Shown here piece after piece: positions 16,162 through 25,031 of a stretch of DNA of 64,000 nt; position 1 is the first letter of the stretch, and the number at the start of each line of letters is the position of its first letter. A model generated the notes under the pieces. That model was not told the DNA's origin. It ran no database searches and was given only the letters and a program-made list of their open reading frames with translations. Both the position numbers and the translations under genes were made by a program. Location: NCBI RefSeq assembly GCF_002737755.1, contig NZ_PEGH01000018.1:434001-498000 (forward strand). The letters run 5' to 3'. Source of the stretch: Caulobacter sp. BP25 (GTDB lineage Bacteria; Pseudomonadota; Alphaproteobacteria; Caulobacterales; Caulobacteraceae).

Positions 16162-17865
16162 TTAGCCAGCGACCGCCTTCACGCACGCGGCGCGGGCCTC
16201 GGGCGTCAGGTTCGCGGGAATCACCACCTTCTGGACCGTGACCTCGCCCGTCCCCTTGGGCAGGAAGCGGATCACGCGCGGCTTGCCGCTCTCCTCGACC
16301 GCGAAGCCGATCTCCACCGAGCCGTCGCCTGGCTTGCCCCCCTGACGACCCAGGAACTTCATCCCATCGCGGAGGCCCGCCGCGTAGGCGGGGCCGGCTG
16401 GATCGACGCCCGCGACCATCCGCGCCTTGCCCGTAGCGGCCAGATCGAACCCAAGCTGATACGTCGGGCGCGTGAGGGTCTCCACCGTCAGGCAGCCGCC
16501 AAAGACGTCGGCCGGCAGCAGAATTCGTTCGCCCTTGGTGATGAACCGCTCGATCTCGGGTGTCACGTCGACGCCCGCCACCTCCCGCGCGACGCGGGGG
16601 AACAGGTTCCCGGCGCCTAGGGGACGAGACCCCGGTGGCGTCTTGGCCGCACGGTCGCGTAGCGCCAGCATGACCCGATCAAGGCCGCCCTTGGTCTTCA
16701 GCTTGCCGTCCATCAGCACCGCCAGCTGCGCGCCGCGTTGGTACGGCAGCTTCTGAACGGCCTTGTCGTTCCAAAACTTGGCGACGATCTCGGCGTTGCT
16801 GGCGGTGATAGCGGGCGAGGTCGCGTAGGCGTCGAGAGACTCGTTCCAGGCGGCGGCGAAAGCCTCCAGATTCACCAGGCCCGAACGCAGCCCCAGCCGG
16901 CGCGCGTAGTAGTCGGTGAACCCCTCGCTGAACCAGTAGCCGCTAGGCTCGTTCGGGCCCTCGATCGCGCCGCCCAGGCGCTGTGCGTTCCAGGTGTGCA
17001 GGTACTCGTGGGTCAGGAACAGGCGATAGTCGTCCAGCTTGACGTTCTGGGTCGAGATGACCGCGAAGGCGTCGCCCAGGCCCGTTCCGCGGTAGGAGAC
17101 CCAGCCCGGCGGCGAGGGCTGGCCCGCCAGGGTGATCAGGAAAGGCTCGCGGCCGTCGCCCCAAAACGTCCGGACCGCGCGGATCGACCGCGCCGCCATG
17201 TCGGCGAAGGCCTGGATATCGAAGCCGAACTGGCCTCGCATGGCCACGCGTAGCGGCGCGCCGTCGACGTCGCGCTCTACCTCGACCAGGTCGGGATAGG
17301 CCATGAGCACGCTGGGGCCGAGCCGTTCGATGGAGCCCGGCGCCTTGCTCAGGGCGGTCAGGTCGGTCGCGAGGCGGAGGGGTGAACCGGCCGGGTCCCA
17401 GGCGAACCTCGCTTGGTCTGCGCCTCGGTCCTCCGGCGTGGCGAAGAGGGTGTGGCCGATCACATAGAAGCCGTCGGGCCCGATGATCGGCTGGCCATAG
17501 TTGGGACCATCCAGCGGCGGGTCGCCTTGATAGGCGCTGACCACCCGATAACGCACCTTCAGGGGCGCGCGGGGCTTTGACCGGATCACCCAGGTCTTTT
17601 CATCCGGCGTCGAGAGCGCGCCGCCGCTCACGACGGGGTCCTTGATGAACCTCCAAAGCCTCTCCCCGCCGCCCCAGGCGTCCGGCAGGCGCAGGCGGGT
17701 TTCGCCATCGGCGTCGGCGGGCAGGGTGATCGTCACTGATAGGGCGGCGATCTTGCCGTTCTCGACCACCGGCGAGACGGCATAGGCGTCGACGGGCGGC
17801 GTCGCGGCCAGGGCCGGCGTGGCTATCAAGGCGACCAACGTCGCCGCGAGGCATTTGCGGATCAA
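16162..17865 (-). CDS. Secreted M61-like aminopeptidase
   Basis: A 567-residue protein with a signal peptide (cleavage after ALA at about residue 20) and an M61 glycyl-aminopeptidase-like catalytic region. HEYLH at residues 286-290 gives two zinc histidines and the catalytic Glu; SEGFTDYY at 313-320 supplies the third ligand. A degenerate PDZ-like domain follows (about residues 465-510, VDPAGPAYAAGLRDGMKFLG). Two cysteines flank the C-terminal part (GGCLTVE and RAACVKA) and may form a disulphide. Probably periplasmic. Confidence 0.85.
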   Translation of the reverse strand: MIRKCLAATLVALIATPALAATPPVDAYAVSPVVENGKIAALSVTITLPADADGETRLRLPDAWGGGERLWRFIKDPVVSGGALSTPDEKTWVIRSKPRAPLKVRYRVVSAYQGDPPLDGPNYGQPIIGPDGFYVIGHTLFATPEDRGADQARFAWDPAGSPLRLATDLTALSKAPGSIERLGPSVLMAYPDLVEVERDVDGAPLRVAMRGQFGFDIQAFADMAARSIRAVRTFWGDGREPFLITLAGQPSPPGWVSYRGTGLGDAFAVISTQNVKLDDYRLFLTHEYLHTWNAQRLGGAIEGPNEPSGYWFSEGFTDYYARRLGLRSGLVNLEAFAAAWNESLDAYATSPAITASNAEIVAKFWNDKAVQKLPYQRGAQLAVLMDGKLKTKGGLDRVMLALRDRAAKTPPGSRPLGAGNLFPRVAREVAGVDVTPEIERFITKGERILLPADVFGGCLTVETLTRPTYQLGFDLAATGKARMVAGVDPAGPAYAAGLRDGMKFLGRQGGKPGDGSVEIGFAVEESGKPRVIRFLPKGTGEVTVQKVVIPANLTPEARAACVKAVAG

Positions 17866-17933
17866 GGAAAGCTCCCCCGGAACTTAGCCGCACACTAGGT
17901 TGGGCGGGCGGTCCGGGTCAGCTTAAACTTCTG

Positions 17934-18296
17934 TCAGATCGCGGCCCGCGCCGCCTCGATCGCCCGAACCGTATCGAGCAGCCGCCCTGGGGTGATCGGC
18001 TTTTCCAGGCGCGCGTCGGCGTGCTGGTCGGCTCTGAGCAAGCGGGTGTCGACGCCTGAGGCCATCAGGGTCGCGGCGTGGGGGCAAGTGCGCCGGACGG
18101 CGCTGATCAGGTCCCCGCCGTTCATACGCGGCATCGAATGGTCGGTGATGACCAGATCGGGGGAAAAGCCGGCCAGCGCCTCGAAGGCCTCCAGGCCGTC
18201 ATGGCACAGCAGCACCTCGAAACCCGCCTCGGTCAGGGTGATCTCGTAGATCATCGACAGGACGGGATCGTCCTCGGCGATCAGAATTTTCTGCAT
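17934..18296 (-). CDS. Single-domain response regulator
   Basis: About 120 residues, just a receiver domain. The acidic pocket is at AEDDP, the phospho-acceptor Asp is in LVITDHSMPRMNGG, and the conserved Lys is in LEKPITPGRLL. There is no output domain, so it probably signals through protein contacts. The ATG at 18296 is the first that gives the receiver fold; the frame extends upstream only as overlap. No kinase gene is adjacent. Confidence 0.88.
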   Translation of the reverse strand: MQKILIAEDDPVLSMIYEITLTEAGFEVLLCHDGLEAFEALAGFSPDLVITDHSMPRMNGGDLISAVRRTCPHAATLMASGVDTRLLRADQHADARLEKPITPGRLLDTVRAIEAARAAI

Positions 18297-18570
18297 CCGC
18301 CCCGCGCCGCCATGCTTAACAGACCCTGAAAAGCATAGTCTGCGAATGACTCGCGGTCGCCGCGCGATAAGGTCGCACGATCTTCGGTTGTCCAAGCGCC
18401 CGGCGGTCCGAAACGGACGCCCTGGTCTATGGGCCGACGCCTCCACAAACTGGCGATCCGCGCGGCCGAGCTCCGCCGACGCCGCCTCCCTTCGACTTTG
18501 AGGCGTTTGGTGACGTTTTGGACTTGCGCGGAGGGGGCTGCCCGCATACGGGGCGGCTTTCATCAACGGG

Positions 18571-19071
18571 ATGACGCCGATGCCTTCGACCACCCCGCCC
18601 GTCGCCATCATCATGGGCAGCCGTTCGGACTGGCCGACCATGAAGGGCGCCGCCGATGCGCTCGACAGCCTGGGCGTGGCCTGGGAGGCCAAGGTGGTCT
18701 CGGCCCACCGCACACCCCAGCGCCTGTTCGACTTCGCCACGGGCGCGGAAAAGGCCGGCTACAAGGTGATCATCGCCGGCGCGGGCGGCGCTGCGCACCT
18801 GCCGGGCATGGCCGCTTCGATGACTAATCTGCCCGTGCTGGGGGTGCCGGTGCAGTCCAAGGCGCTGTCGGGTCTCGATTCGCTGCTGTCGATCGTGCAG
18901 ATGCCCGGCGGTATCCCCGTCGCCACCCTGGCGATCGGCGAGGCGGGCGCCAAGAACGCCGGCCTGCTGGCCGCCCAAATCCTGGCCCTGTCGGATGCGA
19001 GCCTGGCCCAGCGCCTGGCCGCTTTCCGCGCCGCCCAGACCGATAGCGTCGCCGAAAGCGTCGAGGACTAA
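18571..19071 (+). CDS. purE: N5-carboxyaminoimidazole ribonucleotide mutase
   Basis: A 166-residue class I Pur[21 protein letters not shown], the catalytic-site [15 protein letters not shown] and [18 protein letters not shown] are all present. It converts N5-CAIR to CAIR in purine synthesis, using the product of PurK, whose gene starts about ten bases downstream. ATGs at 18571 and 18580 are both usable. The 270 bases upstream hold no gene and no clear riboswitch. Confidence 0.96.
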   Translation: MTPMPSTTPPVAIIMGSRSDWPTMKGAADALDSLGVAWEAKVVSAHRTPQRLFDFATGAEKAGYKVIIAGAGGAAHLPGMAASMTNLPVLGVPVQSKALSGLDSLLSIVQMPGGIPVATLAIGEAGAKNAGLLAAQILALSDASLAQRLAAFRAAQTDSVAESVED

Positions 19072-19080
19072 GGTATAGTG

Positions 19081-20166
19081 ATGGCTGAGTTTCCCCTGGT
19101 CCCCGGCTCGACCATCGGCATCCTGGGCGGCGGACAGCTGGGCCGGATGCTGGCGCTGGCCGCCGCTCGCCTTGGCTTCGACGTGGTGATCCAGGATCCG
19201 GAGGAGGGCTCGCCCGCCGGCCGCGTCGCCGCCCGCCAGATCGTCGCGTCTTACGACGACCGCTGGGCCCTGAAACGCTTGGCCGAGGCCTGCGACGTCG
19301 TCACCTACGAGTTCGAGAACGTTCCCGCCGCCACGGTGGCCGAGCTGACGGCGCTTGGCGCGATGGTCTCGCCCGGCGCCAAGGCCCTGGCTGCGGCCCA
19401 GGATCGCGTGGCGGAAAAGAGCTTCCTGGCCGAGATCGGCGTGCCCACCGTGGCCTTCGCCCCCGTCCACGACAGCGAGAGCCTGGCCGAAGCGGTGGCC
19501 CGCATCGGCGCGCCCTCGCTGCTGAAGACCCGCCGCGAGGGCTATGACGGCAAGGGCCAGGCCTGGATCCAGCGCGCCAGCGAGGCCGAGGCCGCTTTCG
19601 ACCGCATCGGCCGTCAAGCGGCGATCCTCGAGGCTCCCGCAGACTTCGGCCGCGAACTGTCGGTCATCGCCGCGCGCGGCCGCGATGGCGAGATCGCCTG
19701 TTATCCGGTCAGCGAGAACCACCACGAGGGTGGCGTCCTGCGCCGCACCGTGGCGCCGGCCAAGATCACGCCCGCCACCCGCGATCAAGCCGAGTCTATC
19801 GCCGCCAAGATCCTGACCGCCCTCGACTATGTCGGGGTGATCGGCGTGGAGCTGTTCGAGCTTTCCGGCGGCAAGCTGCTGGTCAACGAGTTCGCCCCGC
19901 GCGTCCACAACACTGGCCACTGGACCCAGGACGGCTGCGAGGTCGACCAGTTCGAGCAGCATATCCGCGCCGTCGCCGGCTGGCCGCTAGGGCCGACGGA
20001 GCCGCACCATCACGTCGAGATGACCAACCTCTTGGGCGCCGATGTCGAGGCCTGGAAGAAGCTGGCCGCCGAGCCCGAGACCCGCGTCCATCTCTACGGC
20101 AAGGGCGAGGCTCGCACAGGCCGCAAGATGGGCCACGTTAATCGCCTGCGGCCGCTGCGGGACTGA
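19081..20166 (+). CDS. purK: N5-carboxyaminoimidazole ribonucleotide synthase
   Basis: A 361-residue ATP-grasp enzyme. GILGGGQLGRMLALAAARLG opens the N-terminal domain and YEFENVPAATV follows; the ATP-grasp region has LLKTRREGYDGKGQ and VELFELSGGKLLVNEFAPR then VHNTGHW. It makes N5-CAIR from AIR, ATP and bicarbonate. The ATG at 19081 is preferred to the preceding in-frame GTG. Its last 29 bases overlap the 3' end of a converging acyltransferase gene. Confidence 0.96.
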   Translation: MAEFPLVPGSTIGILGGGQLGRMLALAAARLGFDVVIQDPEEGSPAGRVAARQIVASYDDRWALKRLAEACDVVTYEFENVPAATVAELTALGAMVSPGAKALAAAQDRVAEKSFLAEIGVPTVAFAPVHDSESLAEAVARIGAPSLLKTRREGYDGKGQAWIQRASEAEAAFDRIGRQAAILEAPADFGRELSVIAARGRDGEIACYPVSENHHEGGVLRRTVAPAKITPATRDQAESIAAKILTALDYVGVIGVELFELSGGKLLVNEFAPRVHNTGHWTQDGCEVDQFEQHIRAVAGWPLGPTEPHHHVEMTNLLGADVEAWKKLAAEPETRVHLYGKGEARTGRKMGHVNRLRPLRD

Positions 20167-21127
20167 GGGCGTAGCGAGGCGGGGCCTGGGTCAGTCGGGC
20201 CTTCAACCGTAGCGCCGGCTTCTCGACCAGGAACCAGGACAGCGCCGCGCAGGGCAGGGCGACCGCCAGAGAAGTCACGAGGTCCAGCCGCCCATGCTGA
20301 GCCAGCATCTGCTGCAGCGGAAAGCTGTAGATGTAGAGGCCGTACGACAGGTCCGCCGGGATCTTCGGCGCCTCGATCATCCCCAGGCGAAGCACGATCA
20401 GCGGCAGGCCCAGGAACCACAGCGGGGTATTCAACAGGAGCGCGGTCGCGATCGTCAGCCAGGACGGCGCTCGCCAGTCACTGGCCTTTAGCGCCGCGCC
20501 GCTCAGGAACAGGAAGCCATTGGTTCCGGCTAGATAGGCCATGCGGAAAAGGTCGCTGTGGGCGTCCAGGCCCAGGGCGTGGATGGCGATGGAGCCCGCC
20601 GCCGCCGCCAGCGCCAGGACGGTCAGGACCTTCGGCGTCGCCTGGCGAAGCGCGCCCAGCGCGCCGAGCGCCAGATAGGCCGTGAATTCCAGCCGCAGCG
20701 TCCAGAGCGAGCCGTTGACGACGCCGGCCAGCGGGACGCTCATGAAGACCCCGGGCAGGTCGTAGGTCACCGCGTACAGCGTCAGGTTCCTTAGAACGTA
20801 GCCATAGACCTCGGGCGCGGAGAGGTAGTCGCTGGCCTTCAACATAGTGCTCACCGGACCGATGACGAAGGCTGTGACCAGCAGCGCCGCCAGCAGGCCG
20901 GGGAATATCCGCAGGGCGCGCTTGGCCAGGAAGGTCGCCAGGCTGGGCGTCCGCGCCAGACTGCCCGCCACCAGATAGCCGCTGATCGCGAAGAAGACGC
21001 CGACACCCAGAGCGCCCAGGTCCAGGCTGGTCCCGATCATGGCTGGCGGGCGGCCATCCAGAACCCGGGCGTGATGAGCCACCACCAGGATCGCGGCGAT
21101 CAGCCGTAGATAATCAAATCCGCCCAT
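20138..21127 (-). CDS. Acyltransferase family 3 membrane protein
   Basis: A 329-residue protein with about ten membrane segments and the opening FDYLRLIAAILVVAHHARVL, the family 3 acyltransferase (OafA/NodX) signature with a catalytic-type histidine. FFAISGYLVAGSLART and a second-helix arginine also fit. It would O-acylate an extracytoplasmic glycan or lipid. The C-terminal stretch overlaps purK, so the end of the protein may be less conserved. Confidence 0.88.
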   Translation of the reverse strand: MGGFDYLRLIAAILVVAHHARVLDGRPPAMIGTSLDLGALGVGVFFAISGYLVAGSLARTPSLATFLAKRALRIFPGLLAALLVTAFVIGPVSTMLKASDYLSAPEVYGYVLRNLTLYAVTYDLPGVFMSVPLAGVVNGSLWTLRLEFTAYLALGALGALRQATPKVLTVLALAAAAGSIAIHALGLDAHSDLFRMAYLAGTNGFLFLSGAALKASDWRAPSWLTIATALLLNTPLWFLGLPLIVLRLGMIEAPKIPADLSYGLYIYSFPLQQMLAQHGRLDLVTSLAVALPCAALSWFLVEKPALRLKARLTQAPPRYALSPAAAAGD

Positions 21128-21205
21128 GGTGAACTCAAGATGGAACCCCGCGCCAAGTTAGACGGGGCCAATACATATCCGGCAAGACATAAAAGGGGGA
21201 TGCGC

Positions 21206-21784
21206 ATGAGGCCAACGATCGAGACCGAACGGCTTATCTTGCGCATGCCGTCTCAGGCCGACTTCGACGCCGGCTGGGCCGAGTTCCACACCGACCCGGA
21301 CTGTATGCGCTATCTGGGCGGCGCGATGCCGCGAAGCGTCGCCTGGCGCGCCTTGGCCCAGGTGGTCGGCATGTGGTCTCTGCTGGGCTTTAGTCAGTTC
21401 TCGGCGATCGAGAAGGCGACGGGGCGCTGGGTCGGTCGGGTCGGTCCCTGGCGTCCGGAAGGCTGGCCTGCGCCGGAAGTTGGCTGGCTGTTCCATCGCT
21501 CGGCTTGGGGCAAAGGCTACGCGACCGAGGCGGGTAGGGCATGCCTTGAGCATGTCTTCGAGACACTGGGCTGGGATTTCGTCAGCCACATGATCCACCC
21601 CGACAATCTTCCGTCGCAGGCCGTGGCTCAGAGGCTGGGCTCTCGCCTCGTCGAGATGGTCACCCTGCCGCCGCCCATGGATGTGGCCGGACAGACCCAG
21701 ATGTGGGGCCAGACGGCGGAGGACTGGCGGGCGGCTCAGTCCGCCTCTTCCGGCGCGTTCAGGTCATCGGCGTTGAACGCATAG
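21206..21784 (+). CDS. GNAT family N-acetyltransferase (RimJ/RimL-like)
   Basis: About 192 residues. PTIETERLILRMP at the start and GWLFHRSAWGKGYATEAGRA (acetyl-CoA loop) are typical of RimJ/RimL-type GNATs; HPDNLPSQAVAQRLG is the late conserved motif. The target is unknown. Two ATGs (21200 and 21206) are possible; the second has a six-base spacing from AAGGGGG. The last 49 bases overlap the converging XRE gene, so the tail is probably not under strong constraint. Confidence 0.85.
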   Translation: MRPTIETERLILRMPSQADFDAGWAEFHTDPDCMRYLGGAMPRSVAWRALAQVVGMWSLLGFSQFSAIEKATGRWVGRVGPWRPEGWPAPEVGWLFHRSAWGKGYATEAGRACLEHVFETLGWDFVSHMIHPDNLPSQAVAQRLGSRLVEMVTLPPPMDVAGQTQMWGQTAEDWRAAQSASSGAFRSSALNA

Positions 21785-21975
21785 TCCAGCAGGTCGCCCG
21801 GCTTGCAGTCCAAAGCGGCGCAGAGCCGGGCCAGGGTGCGGAAGCGGATGCCCTTGACCTTGCCCGAGCGGAACAGCGACAGCTGGGTCTCGCTGAGGCC
21901 GACCTCCGCCGCCAGGTCGCGCGCCTTCAGGCCCTTGGCGACGATCAGGGCGTCCAGAGTGACGCGGACAGGCAT
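21736..21975 (-). CDS. XRE-family helix-turn-helix regulator
   Basis: A 79-residue protein consisting almost entirely of a Cro/C1-type HTH: KGLKARDLAAEVGLSETQLS, then IRFRTLARLCAALDCKPGDLLDY. It is translationally coupled to the DUF2975 gene, sharing one base of stop and start. This XRE-DUF2975 pairing is common in bacteria. It probably binds the twin operator at 22512-22564 and so represses or activates its own operon and the divergent ABC transporter (inference). Confidence 0.88.
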   Translation of the reverse strand: MPVRVTLDALIVAKGLKARDLAAEVGLSETQLSLFRSGKVKGIRFRTLARLCAALDCKPGDLLDYAFNADDLNAPEEAD

Positions 21976-22475
21976 CAGATCATCTCGTCGAGTTCGGCCT
22001 GCGCCGCCAGCGCCTGGTCCATGACGCGTCCCAGCAGGAACAGCGCGCCGCCGATCATGCCCAGCGTCATGCCGGCCACGTCGAAGTTCAGATAGCCGCC
22101 CTTGGTCTGACCGGCCAGCCTCATCAGGTTGGTGACGACGAAGACGCTGATCACGCCGCCGATCCCCAGCGAGATCCCGACCTTGCGCATCGCTCCGGGC
22201 AGCGCGGCCTGGAGCAGTCGGCCTTTGGACACCTCGCCCAGCGCCTGACCGATCGACCAGACCCCGAACAGGTAGCAGACCGCTGGCAAACTCCAGGCGA
22301 TCACGCTCAGCGCGTTAGGCGCCAAGCGATGAGACTTGAAGGTGAGCGCCCAACCGATCGGGTAGAACACCCCGAAGAGCGCCAATATCGCGCCCACGCC
22401 AATCACCATGACCACGGCCAGCCAGCGGAACTGGCCGCACCGGCGGCGAAAGCGGTCGATGTCGTGCTGAGGCAT
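21975..22475 (-). CDS. DUF2975 family membrane protein
   Basis: A 166-residue protein with four membrane helices (about residues 18-40, 57-75, 98-116 and 127-148). It matches DUF2975 in length and in its direct fusion to a small XRE gene. The partnership suggests that it senses or regulates through the XRE protein, which is unproven. Divergent ABC-2 transporter genes share its promoter region. Confidence 0.78.
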   Translation of the reverse strand: MPQHDIDRFRRRCGQFRWLAVVMVIGVGAILALFGVFYPIGWALTFKSHRLAPNALSVIAWSLPAVCYLFGVWSIGQALGEVSKGRLLQAALPGAMRKVGISLGIGGVISVFVVTNLMRLAGQTKGGYLNFDVAGMTLGMIGGALFLLGRVMDQALAAQAELDEMI

Positions 22476-22511
22476 GGCTTTTTCTCTGTGCGGGATCCTG
22501 TCCGTTCTTTA

Positions 22512-22564
22512 ATCTTGACTTAAAGATCGACCCCTCGCAACTTTATATCTAACTTAAAGATCGA
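22512..22564. promoter_or_regulatory. Twin operator between XRE/DUF2975 operon and ABC transporter
   Basis: Two copies of ATCT(T)NACTTAAAGATCGA lie at 22512-22530 and 22547-22564, about 35 bases apart. Each is itself a dyad (ATCT...AGAT). An outer CCCCTCG/CGAGGGG inverted pair is also present. It is AT-rich and sits exactly between the two divergent operons, as expected for the site of the XRE regulator. Confidence 0.7.
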
Positions 22565-22577
22565 GGGGCGCTGAAGC

Positions 22578-23513
22578 ATGATCGCCGCGATAAAGACCGA
22601 AGGCCTTTCCCGACGCTTTGGCGCGCGTCTGGCTGTTGACGGGGTGTCCATGACCGTGCCTGAGAGGGCCGTCTACGGCTTCCTGGGCCGGAACGGCGCG
22701 GGCAAGACCACCACGATGAAGATGGTGCTGGGCCTGCTGAAGCCGACCGCCGGTCGCATGCGTGTCCTTGGCCTGGACGTCGCCCGTCAGCGGATGGCCG
22801 CGGCGCGCAAGATCGGCGCCCTGCTGGAGGCGCACGGCTTCTACGGCAACTTGACCGGTCGCGAGAACCTGGCGCTGACGGCGACCCTGCTGGGGTTGGG
22901 CGCGACCGAGGTCGAGCGGGTGCTTGAGGTGGTCGAGATGCGCGCCGACGCGGGCCGCAAGGTCGGCGGCTACTCCCTGGGCATGCGCCAGCGGCTGGGC
23001 CTGGCCCGCGCCATGCTGGGCGCCCCGCCCGTTCTGCTGCTGGACGAGCCGACCAATGGCCTCGATCCCGACGGCATCGCCGACATGCGCCGTTTCCTGA
23101 AGAGCCTGCCCGAGCGCACGGGCGCGACGGTGCTGCTGTCCAGCCATCTGCTGGGCGAGATCGAGCAGACCGCTACCCACGTAGGCGTCGTCAACGATGG
23201 CCGCCTGGTGCTGGAGGGCGAGCTGGCGCGGCTGAAGGCGGACCTCGCTCCAGAGCTGATCGTGCGCACCGGCGACGATACGCGGGCCGTGAGCCTGCTG
23301 CTGGCGCAGGGCCGCTCGCCCGTCGCCGCCGAGACGGGCCTGACCGTCGCGCTCCGGCCCGGAGAGGACGCTGACCAGGCCGCCGCCGCCATCACCCGCC
23401 TGCTGGTCGAGAGCGGCGCGTCCGTCTTCGCCATCGGCCCGCGCGAACAGTCCCTGGAGGACATCTATCGCCGCGTCGCCGGTTCCCGTTCGCTCCAAAC
23501 CGAGGCCGCCTGA
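22578..23513 (+). CDS. ABC transporter ATP-binding protein
   Basis: A 311-residue ATPase. Walker A GRNGAGKTTTMKM, the signature YSLGMRQRLGLARA, Walker B VLLLDEPTNGLDPDG and the H-loop SSHLLGEIEQ are intact. It resembles the bacitracin/lantibiotic-resistance exporters that act with an ABC-2 membrane subunit. That partner follows directly (stop and start overlap by one base). The cargo is unknown; the GTG/ATG context is clear at 22578. Confidence 0.95.
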   Translation: MIAAIKTEGLSRRFGARLAVDGVSMTVPERAVYGFLGRNGAGKTTTMKMVLGLLKPTAGRMRVLGLDVARQRMAAARKIGALLEAHGFYGNLTGRENLALTATLLGLGATEVERVLEVVEMRADAGRKVGGYSLGMRQRLGLARAMLGAPPVLLLDEPTNGLDPDGIADMRRFLKSLPERTGATVLLSSHLLGEIEQTATHVGVVNDGRLVLEGELARLKADLAPELIVRTGDDTRAVSLLLAQGRSPVAAETGLTVALRPGEDADQAAAAITRLLVESGASVFAIGPREQSLEDIYRRVAGSRSLQTEAA

Positions 23514-24238
23514 TGATCGCCGTCCTGTCTGTCGAACTGCGCAAGCTGAACCGATCCCTGGCCGCCGTGCTGGTGCTGGCCGCGCCGTCCCTGATCGGCT
23601 TCTTCACGTTCTTCGTCCTGCTGCGGAACAAGCACCCCTCGTCCTGGGAGAACTTGCTTCAGGCGTCGACGGGGATCTGGGCCTTCTTCATGCTGCCGAT
23701 GAGCGTCACCGCCCTGACGGCCCTGGTCGCCCAGATGGAGCACGCTCCACGCGCCTGGGACCACCTGCGCGCCCTGCCCGTGGCGCGCTGGAAGCTCTAC
23801 GCGGCCAAGGCGATCTGCGTGGTGGCCCTGGTCGCGGTCATGACCCTGCTGAACCAACTGATCGCCTGGGCCGCGATCTCCGGCGCGGCGGCGTTGAAGC
23901 CCGCCGTGGCGCCGACGGGGGCGCTCGATGTCTCCCAGGCGCTTCTGCTGAACGGCAAGATCGTGGCCGCCGCCCTGCTGATGATCGCCATCCAGCTGTG
24001 GGCGGCGCTGCGGTTCTCCAGCTTCGTCCCGGCCCTGGCCCTGGGGATCGGCGGGACCTTCTTCTCGGTGGTCGCGACTTCGGCCAAGCAGGGGGTGTTC
24101 TTCCCCTGGCAGATGCCGATGAACATGCTGGCGCGAGACGCCTGGCGCGTAGAGACCGCCCTGGCGCTGGGTGGCGGCCTGGGCCTGCTGGCTCTGATCG
24201 TCGCGGTTCTGCATCTGGCGCGGCGGGAGGTTCTTTAG
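23513..24238 (+). CDS. ABC-2 type transporter permease
   Basis: A 241-residue protein with about six membrane segments: helices near residues 17-35, 53-74, 98-120, 140-160, 168-190 and 214-235. It is of the MutE/MutG-like lantibiotic-immunity type (short permease). It is encoded directly behind the ATPase, forming a complete exporter. The absence of a dedicated periplasmic domain suggests efflux of a small molecule or peptide. Confidence 0.82.
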   Translation: MIAVLSVELRKLNRSLAAVLVLAAPSLIGFFTFFVLLRNKHPSSWENLLQASTGIWAFFMLPMSVTALTALVAQMEHAPRAWDHLRALPVARWKLYAAKAICVVALVAVMTLLNQLIAWAAISGAAALKPAVAPTGALDVSQALLLNGKIVAAALLMIAIQLWAALRFSSFVPALALGIGGTFFSVVATSAKQGVFFPWQMPMNMLARDAWRVETALALGGGLGLLALIVAVLHLARREVL

Positions 24239-24287
24239 CGCGCTCCGGCCTGCTAGAGGGCGTCGCGTCCACCGCGCGGAGCTCGCC

Positions 24288-25010
24288 ATGACCGAACAAG
24301 CCTTGATCGGACTGATCGGGGGCATGAGCTGGGAAAGCTCGGCCCAGTACTATCGGCTGATCAACGAGGCCGTGCGCCTGCGGCTGGGCGGCGTGGCGTC
24401 GGCGCGGACGCTGATGTGGTCGTTCGACTTCGCCGAGATCGAGCGCCTGCAGCACGCGGGAAGATGGCCCGAGCTGTCCCGGCGTCTCGCCGATGCCGCG
24501 CGGGCGCTGGAGGCCGGCGGCGCCGACTTTCTCGTCCTCTGCACCAACACCATGCACCGCGAGGCCGACGCGATCGAGGCGGCGGTCCGTATCCCGCTGC
24601 TGCACATCGCCGACCCGACGGGCCAGGCGATCACGGCGGCGGGCCTGTCCAGGGTGGGGCTGCTCGGCACGGCCTTCACCATGGAGCACGACTTCTATCG
24701 CGGTCGTCTGGAGGCGAAGCACGGCCTGACCGTGCTGACGCCCGACGCCGAGGGCCGCGCCGCCGTGCATCGGATCATCTACGAGGAGCTGGTCGCCGGT
24801 CGGGTCCTGGACGTCTCGCGCGAGGCCTATCGGGCGGTGATCGCGCGCCTGGTCGAGCGCGGCGCCGAAGCGATCATCCTGGGCTGCACCGAGATCATGC
24901 TGCTGATCGGTCAAGAGGACAGCCCCGTCCCGGTCTTCGACACCACGACCCTGCACGCGATGGCGGCGGTGGAGCGGGCGCTGCTTCCGCTCTCCGCTCA
25001 GCGCGGCTGA
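24288..25010 (+). CDS. Aspartate/glutamate racemase family protein
   Basis: A 240-residue two-lobed racemase. LIGGMSWESSAQYY opens it; the two catalytic cysteines are in LVLCTNTMH and ILGCTEIML. It interconverts L- and D-forms of an acidic amino acid without PLP, the YgeA/EcL-DER type. The gene lies alone between the ABC exporter and PBP1A, so a role in D-amino acid supply or turnover is possible but not shown. Confidence 0.9.
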   Translation: MTEQALIGLIGGMSWESSAQYYRLINEAVRLRLGGVASARTLMWSFDFAEIERLQHAGRWPELSRRLADAARALEAGGADFLVLCTNTMHREADAIEAAVRIPLLHIADPTGQAITAAGLSRVGLLGTAFTMEHDFYRGRLEAKHGLTVLTPDAEGRAAVHRIIYEELVAGRVLDVSREAYRAVIARLVERGAEAIILGCTEIMLLIGQEDSPVPVFDTTTLHAMAAVERALLPLSAQRG

Positions 25011-25031
25011 GAACGCGCCTGAAGCGCCCGC

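Noticed and set aside
18429..18827. 132-codon open frame over the purE leader and start
   Set aside because: It lies out of frame with purE and is not supported by any motif; the purE leader shows no clear gene.
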